Positions 9,931-18,916 are shown, counted from the first letter of the stretch. The stretch is DNA of 64,000 bases from JBFGJH01 sp041586155 (GCA_041586155.1 JBFHAT010000007.1:29132-93131); one strand, 5' to 3'. Notes: generated by a model from the sequence alone, not told the origin. Program-made: numbers and translations.

Positions 9931-11453
9931 CGGCCCTCCTCGGGCCGCAGGTGGGGGAACAACACCACCTCGCGGATGTTGGCTTGATCGGTGAGCAGCA
10001 TCACCAGCCGATCCACCCCGATTCCCAGCCCACCGGTGGGAGGAAGCCCGTATTCCAAGGCTCGCAGGTAGTCCTCGTCCACCGGATGCGCTTCGTCGTC
10101 ACCGGCGGCCCGGGCCTGTGCCTGAGCCTCGAACCGGCGACGCTGCTCCAACGGGTCGGCCAGCTCGGTGAAGGCGTTGGCGATCTCCCGACCGTTCACG
10201 ATCAGCTCGAACCGTTCGGTGACGTGTGGCTTGATGCGGTGGGACCGAGCAAGTGGCGACACCTCGATCGGGTACTCCAAGACGAAGGTGGGATTCCACA
10301 GCGTGTCCTCGACATGCGTCTCGAACAACTCGGCGATGATCTTGCCGGCACCCCACTCTTGTGCGACCTCGACGTCGTGCCGTCCCGCCACGGCGGCCAG
10401 GTCGGCGATGTCGTGGTCGTAGTCCAGCTCGAGGCCGAGCTGCCCGTTCACGGCGTCGAGCATCGTCACCCGATCGAACGGGCGTCTCAGGTCGACGGGC
10501 CGCCCCTGGTACACCAGGTCGTCCACGCCGACGGCGTCGGCAGCCGCGACGATGGCCTCTTCGATCATGGCGATCATGTCCTCGAAATCGGCGAACGCCT
10601 GGTACGCCTCGAGCATCGTGAACTCGGGACTGTGAGTGGCGTCGATCCCCTCGTTGCGGAAGTTGCGGTTGATCTCGAACACCCGTTCCAGGCCTCCGAC
10701 CGTGAGCCGCTTCAGATACAGCTCAGGAGCGATACGAAGGTACATGTCGACGCCCAGCGCGTTGTGGTGGGTGACGAACGGCTTGGCCAGCGCTCCGCCC
10801 GGCTGCACCTGCAGCATCGGCGTCTCGACCTCGAGGAAGCCGTGCGACTCGAACGTCGTCCGCAGCGACCGGACGATGGTCGCGCGTGCCCGTGCCGTGC
10901 GGCGCGCCCCCGGATTCACGGCGAGGTCGAGATAGCGCTGCCGATAGCGTCGCTCGACGTCCTGCAGACCATGCCACTTGTCGGGCAACGGGCGCAGCGA
11001 CTTCGCCAGCAGCGCCAGCTCTTCCACGCGTACCGACAGCTCGCCCTTCTTGGTGGTGATCACCTCGCCGCTCGCCCCCAGCCAGTCGCCAGGGTCGAGC
11101 AGGTCGAACAGCTCGAAGCCGGCGTCGCCCAGCGCATCCCCAGACACAAACAACTGAATCGTGGCCGTGCCGTCTAGCAGCACCCCGAAGCGAAGCTTCC
11201 CGAAGCTGCGGACATTCATCAGCCGGCCCGCCACCGTCACACGCTCGCCGGTCTCGGATCCGGGTTCCAGGTCGGGATGGCCGGCATGGACCTCGGCGGC
11301 GGTGTGGGTGCGGTCGAAACCGGCGGGATACGGCTCGACTCCGTCTGCCCGCAACCTCTCCAGCTTGTCGAGGCGAACCGCCGTCAGCGGATGACCCTCC
11401 AACGGGTGGGAGTCATCGACGATCTCGGCGTCGGTGGGTTCGCGGTCGCTCAT
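9927..11453 (-). CDS. lysS: Lysyl-tRNA synthetase, class II
   Basis: 508-residue class II synthetase that charges tRNA-Lys. An N-terminal OB-fold anticodon-binding domain (about 60-165, with VTVAGRLMNVRSFGKLRF) is followed by the catalytic domain: motif 1 near the ARATIVRSLR region, motif 2 FRNEGIDATHSPEFTMLE, and motif 3 GLGIGVDRLVMLL close to the C-terminus. The length is usual for bacterial LysS. ATG 11453 is preceded by TAAGGT, which could serve as either -10 box or weak ribosome site. The position between clpC and the pantothenate/folate genes matches mycobacterial gene order. Confidence 0.97.
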   Translation of the reverse strand: MSDREPTDAEIVDDSHPLEGHPLTAVRLDKLERLRADGVEPYPAGFDRTHTAAEVHAGHPDLEPGSETGERVTVAGRLMNVRSFGKLRFGVLLDGTATIQLFVSGDALGDAGFELFDLLDPGDWLGASGEVITTKKGELSVRVEELALLAKSLRPLPDKWHGLQDVERRYRQRYLDLAVNPGARRTARARATIVRSLRTTFESHGFLEVETPMLQVQPGGALAKPFVTHHNALGVDMYLRIAPELYLKRLTVGGLERVFEINRNFRNEGIDATHSPEFTMLEAYQAFADFEDMIAMIEEAIVAAADAVGVDDLVYQGRPVDLRRPFDRVTMLDAVNGQLGLELDYDHDIADLAAVAGRHDVEVAQEWGAGKIIAELFETHVEDTLWNPTFVLEYPIEVSPLARSHRIKPHVTERFELIVNGREIANAFTELADPLEQRRRFEAQAQARAAGDDEAHPVDEDYLRALEYGLPPTGGLGIGVDRLVMLLTDQANIREVVLFPHLRPEEGR

Positions 11454-11502
11454 GGTCGGAGCACCTTACCGGCCACGATCATCCCGCCCGGGCGAGTTCG
11501 CG

Positions 11503-12399
11503 TCACCGATCGTCCTGGTCGTGCAGCACGCTGGGATGGTCGAGGACGATGCCGCGGTCGGCCGTCACTCGCCCGTCGTCGTCGACATCGAGGTGGATGT
11601 TGTCGATCAGACGCGCCTTGCCGACCTGCCCCGCCACCGCCAGGAACGCGGGACGGTCGACCATCTCGATGGGGGCGACGGTGGCCCGGTCCATGGTGGC
11701 GACGTATTCGAAGTCGAACCCGGGTGCAGCCGACCGCACCGCCTCTTCCAGCACCCGGGAATTCCTTTCGCCGGAATCGACGGCGTCGGCAGCGGCCATC
11801 AGCCCGGTGGACAGCGCCCGCGCCCGCCGGCGCTCGTCGCCCTCCAAGTACACGTTGCGGCTCGACAGGGCAAGCCCGTCCATCTCCCGCACCGTCGGAC
11901 ATCCCACCACCACAACTGGCATCGACAAGTCTGCGGCCATTCGGGTGACGATCGCCAGCTGCTGGGCGTCCTTGCGGCCGAAGTACGCCCGGTCGGGTTG
12001 GAGCCCGGCGAACAACTTGGCCACGACGGTCGCCACACCCCCGAAATGGTGCGGCCGCGTCACCCCGTCGAGAGTGGCGGCCAGCTCAGGCACCGTCACC
12101 TCGGTGGCGATCGGCTGGGGATACATCTCCTCCAGCGGCGGGGCGAACAGCACGTCGGCGCCCGCCTCTTCGATCAGCCGAGCGTCTCGCTCCGGCTTGC
12201 GAGGATAGGCGTCGAAGTCCTCCTCCGGACCGAACTGGAGTGGGTTGACGAACAGACTCACCAAGACGGTGTCGGTATCCGTCCGCGCCCGCTCGATGAG
12301 CGACAGATGGCCCTCGTGGACGAACCCGAGGGTCGGGACCAATCCCACGGTCCCAGACCGGTCCCGCCGGGCTTGCTCAAACGTCTCGACGGTCTTCAC
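11503..12399 (-). CDS. panC: Pantothenate synthetase (pantoate-beta-alanine ligase)
   Basis: 298-residue enzyme that activates pantoate with ATP and joins it to beta-alanine. Motifs: VPTLGFVHEGHLSL (nucleotide-binding HxGH), FVNPLQFGPEEDFDAYPR, YFGRKDAQQL, and EMDGLALSSRNVYL carrying the KMSKS-like loop. The start GTG 12399 lies 23 bases inside the upstream DUF2520 gene and has GGAGG just upstream. panD and coaX, which follow panC in mycobacteria, are absent here. Confidence 0.97.
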   Translation of the reverse strand: MKTVETFEQARRDRSGTVGLVPTLGFVHEGHLSLIERARTDTDTVLVSLFVNPLQFGPEEDFDAYPRKPERDARLIEEAGADVLFAPPLEEMYPQPIATEVTVPELAATLDGVTRPHHFGGVATVVAKLFAGLQPDRAYFGRKDAQQLAIVTRMAADLSMPVVVVGCPTVREMDGLALSSRNVYLEGDERRRARALSTGLMAAADAVDSGERNSRVLEEAVRSAAPGFDFEYVATMDRATVAPIEMVDRPAFLAVAGQVGKARLIDNIHLDVDDDGRVTADRGIVLDHPSVLHDQDDR

Positions 12400-13183
12400 C
12401 GAGCACCTCCTCCATCGCCTCCACCGTCCCCGCCAGACGGGCGGTGGCTCGGGTCAGCTCGTCGAAGATGGCCAAGGCGATCGGGTCGAGCACAGCCACC
12501 GCCTCACGCTGGGCGGTGACCGTTCCCACGTCGCCCCGGGCAATCGGCCCGGTGAGGGCATCGGTCGGACCCAGCTCGAACGCATTGGCCACGGCGCCCT
12601 CCACCAGCGGCCGGGCCACGGCGAAGTCCACCCCGGCCGCCTCAAAACAACGAGCAGCCAGCGCCAGCGCAGTGACGACGTGGTTGGCGGCGGCGGAAGC
12701 GCCGGCGTGATACAGCACCTTCTGATCGTCACCGAGGTCGAACGGCTCGGCACCGATCGAATCTGCCAGCTCATGCAGCAACGACCGCAGCCCGGGGTCG
12801 GCGGCGGTGATCGCCACTGGCGCACCACGTAAAGCCGCCCACCCGGTGTCGGGGTCGGGCAGCGATCGGAGCGGATGAAGCGAACCCACGGTGCCGGAAG
12901 CACCCAGCGCGGTCGCCGAGGTGAGGCCGGACAAGTGGACGGCCGGTGTCGGCCCCTGCAGACGGGCGCCCACCTCGGCGATGGCGTCGTCGGGGACCGC
13001 CACGACGATCAGGTCGGCGTGCGGCCACGGATCGTCCCAGGTGAGCGGAACCGAGTCCAGCCGCGCCGCGACCTCTGTGGGGACCCGACGGCCCACCACC
13101 CCGGCGATGGTGTGCCCCGCGGCGCGGGAGGCCAGTGCCAAGGAAGTTCCGGCCCGACCCGGCCCGATCAACAAGAGTCTCAT
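12377..13183 (-). CDS. Rossmann-like/DUF2520 protein, probable PanG-type ketopantoate reductase
   Basis: 268-residue protein with an N-terminal Rossmann fold (GPGRAGTSLA at residues 8-17, the NAD(P)-binding glycine loop; DLIVVAVPDDAI) and a C-terminal helical DUF2520 domain (about 135-260, with VLYHAGASAAANHVVT). DUF2520 proteins include PanG, an alternative ketopantoate reductase described in Francisella. The gene overlaps panC and sits in a pantothenate/folate operon, so reduction of ketopantoate to pantoate is the likely job. The M. tuberculosis counterpart is Rv3603c. No panE is visible in the window. Confidence 0.8.
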   Translation of the reverse strand: MRLLLIGPGRAGTSLALASRAAGHTIAGVVGRRVPTEVAARLDSVPLTWDDPWPHADLIVVAVPDDAIAEVGARLQGPTPAVHLSGLTSATALGASGTVGSLHPLRSLPDPDTGWAALRGAPVAITAADPGLRSLLHELADSIGAEPFDLGDDQKVLYHAGASAAANHVVTALALAARCFEAAGVDFAVARPLVEGAVANAFELGPTDALTGPIARGDVGTVTAQREAVAVLDPIALAIFDELTRATARLAGTVEAMEEVLGEDRRDV

Positions 13184-13189
13184 GTCAGC

Positions 13190-14134
13190 TCACAGTCCCG
13201 GAAAGAGCCGTCCGGCAGTGGCGGCCTGGTAGTCACCATATCCGGGAAAGCGCAATCGAAGCCGCACTTCCTCGTGACCGGCCTTCAGCCAGAAGAACCC
13301 CAGCGCCAGCGCGGCCACGATCAGGCCGGCCCGGCTGCGCTGATGGAGGGCCACTCCCAGGAACAGCAGCACGTTGCCGGTGTACAAGGGGTGCCGGATG
13401 AGACGGTAGATCCCGGACGTCACCAGCTGGCCGAACTCGGTTGGTTCCGGGAAGCCTGTCAGATTGCGGCCCAGTGCGAGCATTCCGGCGACGAACGCGC
13501 CGATCGCCAGCACGATCAGTGCCCGACCGGCCCACGGCATCCACGTTGCGTCGCCCAACGAGCCGGTGTCGAGCAGCGACAAGACCAGCAGGCCGATCAT
13601 CACCGCCTGTCCGATCACCCACGGTGTGCCTCGGGGATCCATGTCGATCCACGAAGGGCCGGCGATCCGCTCGAGGTGCTGGTCGCCGACCCCACTCAAC
13701 AGGTCGGCGGCAGCGGCGCTGCCGACCCGGGCGTCGGGCCACACCTCGACCAGCGGCTCCAGCACGAAACGGCGCTCGGCCAAGCGGGGATGAGGCACTA
13801 CCAGGCGGGCGGTGTCGACGGTCTCATCGCCGAACAGCAGGAGATCCAAGTCCAGGGTCCGGGGACCCCACTGCAAGTCGCGGGTACGGCCCCACCGGGC
13901 CTCGATGCCGGCCAACAGGTCCAGCAGTGTCTCAGGGTCGTGGTCGGTTACGAGCAAGCACACTGCGTTGAGGAACGGCGGCTGCTCGGGGCCCCCGACC
14001 GGGGCGGTCTGATAGATCGACGACACCGCCTCCACCCGGCCGGCGATCCCCAGATCACGGATCGCTCCGCGAAGAGTCGCCGCTCGGTCGCCGAGGTTCG
14101 AGCCCAGGCCCACGGCGACGAGCGTCTCGGTCAT
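13190..14134 (-). CDS. folK: FolK (HPPK) fused to an isoprenylcysteine-methyltransferase-like membrane domain
   Basis: 314-residue two-domain protein. Residues 1-155 are 6-hydroxymethyl-7,8-dihydropterin pyrophosphokinase, a folate enzyme: VGLGSNLGDR, SSIYQTAPVGGPEQPPFLNA, WGPRTLDLDLLLFG and PHPRLAERRFVLEPL are all present. Residues about 170-314 form a membrane domain of the ICMT/PEMT-like methyltransferase superfamily: several transmembrane helices, then GIYRLIRHPLYTGNVLLFLG and GHEEVRLRLRFPGYGDYQ. The frame is continuous with no stop or shift at the joint (near residue 165). ATG 14134 overlaps the folB stop (ATGA). Normal FolK is about 160-180 residues, so the second half is an addition. 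Its substrate is unknown. Confidence 0.9.
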   Translation of the reverse strand: MTETLVAVGLGSNLGDRAATLRGAIRDLGIAGRVEAVSSIYQTAPVGGPEQPPFLNAVCLLVTDHDPETLLDLLAGIEARWGRTRDLQWGPRTLDLDLLLFGDETVDTARLVVPHPRLAERRFVLEPLVEVWPDARVGSAAAADLLSGVGDQHLERIAGPSWIDMDPRGTPWVIGQAVMIGLLVLSLLDTGSLGDATWMPWAGRALIVLAIGAFVAGMLALGRNLTGFPEPTEFGQLVTSGIYRLIRHPLYTGNVLLFLGVALHQRSRAGLIVAALALGFFWLKAGHEEVRLRLRFPGYGDYQAATAGRLFPGL

Positions 14135-14490
14135 CGCGTGCGCTGCACCGTCACCGCCACGTCGCGGAACTCGAGCGGGATGGGCGCTGACGGCTTGTGG
14201 ACGGTCACCTCCACGAATTGCACCCGGTCGTCTTCCAGCACCAGTTCGGCCACCCGCTCGGCCACCCGCTCCAGCAGCTGCCATCGTTCCGACTGGACGC
14301 GCTCGGCGACGTCGACTGCCAGGGCGCCGTAGTCGAGCGTGTCGGCCAGGTCGTCGGACTGCCCGGCGGGTTGAAGCGCCATCACGGCGGTGATATCGAT
14401 GACGAACTCCTGGCCGGATTGGGCTTCCTCGTCGAACACGCCGTGGTGGGCAAAGACCCGCAGCCCGCGGATCGATATCGAATCGGCCAC
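14131..14490 (-). CDS. folB: Dihydroneopterin aldolase
   Basis: 119-residue folate enzyme that cleaves dihydroneopterin to 6-hydroxymethyl-dihydropterin and glycolaldehyde. Features: opening ISIRGLRVFAHHGVFDEE with the conserved HGV(F)E-type start, TLDYGALAVDV, LLERVAERVAE, and a C-terminal VEVTVHKPSAPIP carrying the catalytic Lys. Start GTG 14490 overlaps the stop of the upstream gene by one base (TAGTG). It is followed directly by folK, the next step in the pathway. Confidence 0.95.
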   Translation of the reverse strand: MADSISIRGLRVFAHHGVFDEEAQSGQEFVIDITAVMALQPAGQSDDLADTLDYGALAVDVAERVQSERWQLLERVAERVAELVLEDDRVQFVEVTVHKPSAPIPLEFRDVAVTVQRTR

Positions 14491-14966
14491 TACACCGCCG
14501 ACAGCATCGACCGGGCCAGCGGCCCCAGCGGCCGTCCGAGGATCTCCTGGATCACCACCGACGCTTTGATCGGGTCGTCCAGCATCTTCGAGTGCAGCAG
14601 GTAGGCGGCCAACAGGCCCGAAAGGGTGTCGTCGATCGTGTCGCGGTGGACGAGCACTTTCGACCCGGGACGGGCCAGGGCGTCCTGGATGGTGTCGAGG
14701 ACACGCCGAATGTCGGCGCCGGGGTCGAATTCGTTGGCCAGCGGCTCGTTGATGACGGTGATCGCGGCGTCCTCGTAGGCGCTGACGTTCTGGTTGCCTT
14801 CCAGCAGCGACACGACAGTGTTGATGCCCGCTTCGTGCTTGAGCCAGGCGATCTCTTCTTCACGGCGAATCCGGCGATGCTGGATGCCGTGTCCGCCAAT
14901 GCGTTGGCTGACCGCCAGGCGTCCGGCGATCACCCACACGAACCCCCTCGGCTCCAGCCCGGTCAT
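14490..14966 (-). CDS. Dual-specificity-phosphatase-like protein lacking the catalytic cysteine
   Basis: 158-residue protein resembling the tyrosine/dual-specificity phosphatase fold: RREEEIAWLKHEAGINTVVS and a beta strand KVLVHR leading into the P-loop region. Where an active phosphatase has HCxxGxxR, this protein has HRDTIDDT (about residues 108-115). The nucleophilic Cys is Arg and the loop Arg is absent, so phosphatase activity is unlikely. The following helix LSGLLAAYLLHSK matches the family. It sits between folP and folB with ATGA and TAGTG overlaps, so it is co-translated with the folate genes. A binding or scaffolding role is a guess. Confidence 0.6.
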   Translation of the reverse strand: MTGLEPRGFVWVIAGRLAVSQRIGGHGIQHRRIRREEEIAWLKHEAGINTVVSLLEGNQNVSAYEDAAITVINEPLANEFDPGADIRRVLDTIQDALARPGSKVLVHRDTIDDTLSGLLAAYLLHSKMLDDPIKASVVIQEILGRPLGPLARSMLSAV

Positions 14967-15823
14967 CCGTCACTCACCTCCGCCGCAACGATAGCGTCCA
15001 CCACCGTTGCGACTTCCTTGATCTGGCGAACATTGTGGACTCGTACCAGCTTTGCTCCGCGGGCGACGGCCAGGGCTGCCACCGCCGCCGAAGCGAGGTC
15101 GCGGTCGGCCGGCTGCGAGGGCCCGAGACCGGCTCGATCGAGCACGGTGCCGAGGAATGACTTGCGGGATGCCCCCACCATCACCGGGTAGCCGGTGGCG
15201 GCGAGCACGTCGGTAGCGGCCAGAAGCCTCAGGTTGTGCTCGACGGTCTTTCCGAACCCGATCCCCGGGTCGATGACGATGTGATCGGGCGCCAGTCCCG
15301 CCGCCTCGGCGGTGGCTGCTGCCGCCACCAGATGGTCCCGCACCTCACCGACCACGTCGGCGTAGGTGGGGTCGGCCTGCATCGTGCGTGGATCCCCCTG
15401 CATGTGCATGAGCACGCATCCCGCCTGGGCGCGACTCACGACCGTGGCCATGCCGGGATCGCTCAGGGCGGTGACGTCGTTGATGGCTTGGGCACCGGCG
15501 GCGAGCACTGCGGCCGCGACCGCCGCCTTTGACGTGTCCACCGACACGATCACGTCCCGCTCTACCAGCGCCTCGACGACCGGCCCCACCCGCGCCTGCT
15601 CCTCGTCGGCCGTCACTGCAGCGGCCCCCGGTCGGGTGGATTCGCCGCCCACGTCGATGACGTCGGCGCCGGCCGCCACCATCTGCTCAGCCGCCTCCAC
15701 GGCTTCTCGCGCCGAGTCGAACCTGCCGCCGTCGGAGAAGGAATCAGGGGTGACGTTGAGGATGCCCATCACCAGCGTGCGGTCCAGCGGGAGGGCGGTC
15801 GTGGCCAGCCGCCAGCTCTTCAT
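14963..15823 (-). CDS. folP: Dihydropteroate synthase
   Basis: 286-residue TIM-barrel enzyme that joins 6-hydroxymethyl-dihydropterin diphosphate with p-aminobenzoate. The signature segments are MGILNVTPDSFSDGGRF (residues about 19-35), DVGGESTRPGA, SVDTSKAAVA, LMHMQGDPRTM, DPGIGFGKT and GASRKSFLG. ATG 15823 overlaps the folE stop (ATGA). The length is normal for a bacterial FolP. Confidence 0.97.
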   Translation of the reverse strand: MKSWRLATTALPLDRTLVMGILNVTPDSFSDGGRFDSAREAVEAAEQMVAAGADVIDVGGESTRPGAAAVTADEEQARVGPVVEALVERDVIVSVDTSKAAVAAAVLAAGAQAINDVTALSDPGMATVVSRAQAGCVLMHMQGDPRTMQADPTYADVVGEVRDHLVAAAATAEAAGLAPDHIVIDPGIGFGKTVEHNLRLLAATDVLAATGYPVMVGASRKSFLGTVLDRAGLGPSQPADRDLASAAVAALAVARGAKLVRVHNVRQIKEVATVVDAIVAAEVSDG

Positions 15824-16389
15824 CGGTCGAGCAGGGCCAGCACCTCGGCCCGGGTGGCCGGGTTGGTCGCCAAGGTGCCTCTGACCGCCGAGGTCGTCGT
15901 CATCGATCCCGGCTTTCGTACACCACGCATGCTCATGCACAGATGCTCCGCCTCGATCACCACCATGACGCCGAGAGGTTCGATGGTCTCCATCAGCGTG
16001 TCGGCGACCTGCGAGGTGAGCCGCTCCTGCATCTGGGGTCGTTTGGCGAACGACTCCACCAGCCTGGCCAGCTTGGACAGCCCGGTCAGGGTGCCGGTGG
16101 GTAGATAGGCCACATGAGCCTGCCCGTGGAACGGAACCAGATGGTGCTCGCACATCGAGTAGAACGGGATGTCTTTGACCAGGACCAGCTCCCGATGGTC
16201 GTCCTCGGCGAATACCGAGCGGATGATCTGCTCGGGGTCCTCGTGCAGACCGCTGAACAGCTCCGCATACATCCGGGCCACCCGCTCCGGGGTGCCGGCC
16301 AATCCTTCACGCTCGGGGTCCTCCCCAATGGCGACGAGGATTGCCCGGACGGCGTCGGCGATGGCAGCGAGATCTACTTCGGACCGCAT
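15820..16389 (-). CDS. folE: GTP cyclohydrolase I
   Basis: 189-residue enzyme for the first step of folate synthesis, GTP to dihydroneopterin triphosphate. Zinc ligands are visible as Cys and His in YSMCEHHLVPF and the later EAEHLCMSMRG; GLSKLARLVESFAKRPQMQERLT is the conserved core. The start ATG 16389 lies 11 bases after the ftsH stop. It heads the run folE, folP, phosphatase-like gene, folB, folK, DUF2520, panC, all joined by overlaps or tiny gaps. Confidence 0.97.
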   Translation of the reverse strand: MRSEVDLAAIADAVRAILVAIGEDPEREGLAGTPERVARMYAELFSGLHEDPEQIIRSVFAEDDHRELVLVKDIPFYSMCEHHLVPFHGQAHVAYLPTGTLTGLSKLARLVESFAKRPQMQERLTSQVADTLMETIEPLGVMVVIEAEHLCMSMRGVRKPGSMTTTSAVRGTLATNPATRAEVLALLDR

Positions 16390-16400
16390 CGCGGCCGAGC

Positions 16401-18314
16401 CTACTGGTTGGTCTCTGTGTGGAGCGCGGCGACACCGCCGCCTGTCAGCTCTTTTGCTGCAGGATTTTGGATGCGAACCGGACCGTTGCCGGCGTGCTCC
16501 CACTTGGGCACGTCGCTGAAGATCTCGGCGACCTCGGCGGCGTCCACAGTCTCCTTCTCGACGAGCACTTCGGCGATGCGGTGCAGAGCGTCTTGGTGGG
16601 CGGTGAGGATGGCGCGCGCTTCGTTGTGGGCTTGAGTGATCAGGTGGCGCACCTCTTCGTCGATCGCTGCCGACACTTCATCACTGATGTCGGCGTGACG
16701 CGAATAGTCGCGACCCAAGAACACCTCACCCTCGGGTTTGCCGTACTGCAGAGGGCCCAGCTTGTCGGACATGCCGAATTCCATGACCATGCGGCGGGCA
16801 AGGGTGGTGGCCTTCTCGATGTCGTTGGAGGCCCCGGTGGAAGGGTCGACGAAAATGATCTCTTCGGCGGTGCGGCCGCCCAGGAGCATCGCCAGCTGAT
16901 CGACCAGCTCGCTGCGCCGGTTGTAATAGCGGTCCTCGAGCGGCAACGCCATCGTGTAGCCGCCCGCCCGGCCACGCGGGATGATCGTGACTTTGTGGAT
17001 CGGATCGGCGTTGGGGAGAGCGAACCCGACCAGGGCGTGCCCACCTTCGTGATAGGCGGTGAGCTTCTTCTCCTCGTCCGACATGACCCGGCTCTTGCGC
17101 TCGGGGCCGGCGATGACCCGTTCGATCGCCTCTTCCAGCTCGGACATCCCGATGTCTTCTCGGCCCGACCGGGCGGCCAGCAGTGCCGCCTCGTTGATCA
17201 GGTTGGCCAGGTCCGCTCCGGTGAAGCCGGGGGTTTGGCGGGCCAGCACGTCCAGGTCGATGCCCGGCGCCAGCGGCTTGCCCTTGGCGTGGACTCTGAG
17301 GATCGCCTCCCGTCCCTTCAGATCGGGCCTGTCGACGACCACCTGGCGATCGAACCGTCCCGGGCGCAACAACGCCGGGTCGAGGATGTCGGGACGGTTG
17401 GTGGCGGCGATCACGATCACGCCGGTCTGTGGGTCGAAGCCGTCCAGCTCCACGAGCAGTTGGTTCAGGGTTTGCTCCCGCTCGTCGTGACCACCCCCGA
17501 GACCGGCGCCGCGGTGACGACCCACCGCGTCGATCTCGTCTATGAACACGATGGCCGAGCCCTGCGCCTTGGCCTGTTCGAACAGGTCGCGGACCCGGCT
17601 GGCGCCGACACCGACGAACATCTCGACGAAGTCGGAGCCGGAGATGGAGAAGAACGGCACCCCCGCTTCGCCGGCCACGGCTCGGGCCAGGAGTGTCTTG
17701 CCGGTGCCGGGGGGCCCGAACAAAAGCACGCCGCGTGGGATTTTGGCGCCCATCGCCCGGAATTTGGCGGGGTTCTGCAGGAAGTCCTTCAGCTCACGCA
17801 GCTCCTCGACCGCCTCGTTGACCCCGGCAACGTCCTTGAACGTCACCTTGGGCTGGTCTTTGGTGACCTGCTTGGCGCGGGCCTTCCCGAACTGCATGAC
17901 CCGGTTCCCACCACCCTGCATCTGCGTGAAGATGAAAATCATGAAGCCGAGAATGAACAGCCACGGCAACAGCTGCAGGAGCACCGTCCCGAAGCCGATG
18001 GGCTCAGGGTCGACCTCCATCTCGACGCCCGCCGATTCGAGCGACTCGACCAGCTCGTCTTCGAACTCGCCGGGATAGATCAGCTCGAAGTCGGCCGGAT
18101 CCTCGGCGCCGGTGGCGGGACGCTTGCCCTCGATCTTGTCCTCTTCAGGGAAGATGAGCACCGAGCCGACTTCGCCGTCGGCTACCTGTGCGTTGAACTC
18201 AGAGAGTGAGATCTCGTCGGGGCGGGTCGCCGCTTCGAACCATGTCGAGAACGCCAACCACAGCAATGTGACGACCGCCACGTAGATGATGATGGTGCGA
18301 ACGGTTCGATTCAA
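16401..18314 (-). CDS. ftsH: ATP-dependent membrane zinc metalloprotease FtsH
   Basis: 637-residue membrane AAA+ protease that degrades damaged membrane and short-lived proteins. Transmembrane helices lie at about 7-24 and 108-131, with an extracytoplasmic domain between them. Walker A GPPGTGKT is at 200-207, followed by FIDEIDAVGRHRG and the SRH region with RPGRFDRQ. The zinc motif is HEGGH (usually HEAGH; the HExxH ligands are kept). The start is TTG 18314, with AGGA seven bases upstream; the same region reads TAGGAC-N6-TTG, so a leaderless start is also possible. It stands next to folE, as in mycobacteria. Confidence 0.98.
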   Translation of the reverse strand: MNRTVRTIIIYVAVVTLLWLAFSTWFEAATRPDEISLSEFNAQVADGEVGSVLIFPEEDKIEGKRPATGAEDPADFELIYPGEFEDELVESLESAGVEMEVDPEPIGFGTVLLQLLPWLFILGFMIFIFTQMQGGGNRVMQFGKARAKQVTKDQPKVTFKDVAGVNEAVEELRELKDFLQNPAKFRAMGAKIPRGVLLFGPPGTGKTLLARAVAGEAGVPFFSISGSDFVEMFVGVGASRVRDLFEQAKAQGSAIVFIDEIDAVGRHRGAGLGGGHDEREQTLNQLLVELDGFDPQTGVIVIAATNRPDILDPALLRPGRFDRQVVVDRPDLKGREAILRVHAKGKPLAPGIDLDVLARQTPGFTGADLANLINEAALLAARSGREDIGMSELEEAIERVIAGPERKSRVMSDEEKKLTAYHEGGHALVGFALPNADPIHKVTIIPRGRAGGYTMALPLEDRYYNRRSELVDQLAMLLGGRTAEEIIFVDPSTGASNDIEKATTLARRMVMEFGMSDKLGPLQYGKPEGEVFLGRDYSRHADISDEVSAAIDEEVRHLITQAHNEARAILTAHQDALHRIAEVLVEKETVDAAEVAEIFSDVPKWEHAGNGPVRIQNPAAKELTGGGVAALHTETNQ

Positions 18315-18397
18315 GGAAGGGTCCTAGTGGTTGGTGGGATCGCGATCCATGCTATCGGCCATCTGCCGTTATGCCTAGCCCCGGCGGAGCGGACGGA

Positions 18398-18916
18398 TCA
18401 CTCCTCCATCAAACCGATGAAGGGCAAATTGCGGTATTTGCCGGCATAGTCGAGGCCGTAGCCGACGACGAACTCGGGCCCGATCTCGAATCCCACGTAC
18501 TTGGTGTCGATCGGCACCCGCTGGATGCCCTTCTTGAGCAGCAGCGTCGCTACTTCCAGCGTCTTGGGACGGCGCACTTTGAGGCTCTTCATCAGGTAGC
18601 TGAGCGTCAGGCCCGAGTCGATGATGTCCTCGACGATCAGCACGTTGCGGCCGGCGATCTCCTGGTCGAGGTCCTTGAGGATGCGCACCACGCCGGATGT
18701 CTGGGTTGCCGCTCCGTACGACGACACGGCCATGAAGTCGAACTCGACGGGCAGGTCGATGTGGCGGGCCAGGTCGGCCATGACGATGAACGCCCCCTTG
18801 AGGACGCCGACAATCAGGAGATCCTCACCGGCGTAATCGGCAGATATCTGCTTTCCCAGGTCGGCCAATTTGGCGGCGATCTCCTCTTCGGAGATCAACA
18901 CCTTGGCTACTTCCAC
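18398..18916 (-). CDS. hpt: Hypoxanthine phosphoribosyltransferase
   Basis: 172-residue purine salvage enzyme converting hypoxanthine or guanine plus PRPP to IMP or GMP. Motifs: LIVGVLKGAFIVMADLARH, the PRPP loop VLIVEDIIDSGLTL, and the flexible-loop segment SSYGAATQTSGVV. Start GTG 18916 lies inside the last codons of tilS, with GAGGAGGG just upstream formed by tilS codons. The tilS-hpt pair is widely conserved. Confidence 0.96.
   Translation of the reverse strand: MEVAKVLISEEEIAAKLADLGKQISADYAGEDLLIVGVLKGAFIVMADLARHIDLPVEFDFMAVSSYGAATQTSGVVRILKDLDQEIAGRNVLIVEDIIDSGLTLSYLMKSLKVRRPKTLEVATLLLKKGIQRVPIDTKYVGFEIGPEFVVGYGLDYAGKYRNLPFIGLMEE

Noticed and set aside
13190..14134. Frameshift or missed stop between folK and a methyltransferase gene
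   Set aside because: The frame is open throughout and both domains keep their motifs in the same frame, so a true fusion is the simplest reading from this sequence.
16341..18209. Long open frame antisense to ftsH
   Set aside because: Same kind of shadow; ftsH on the other strand is certain from its motifs and length.
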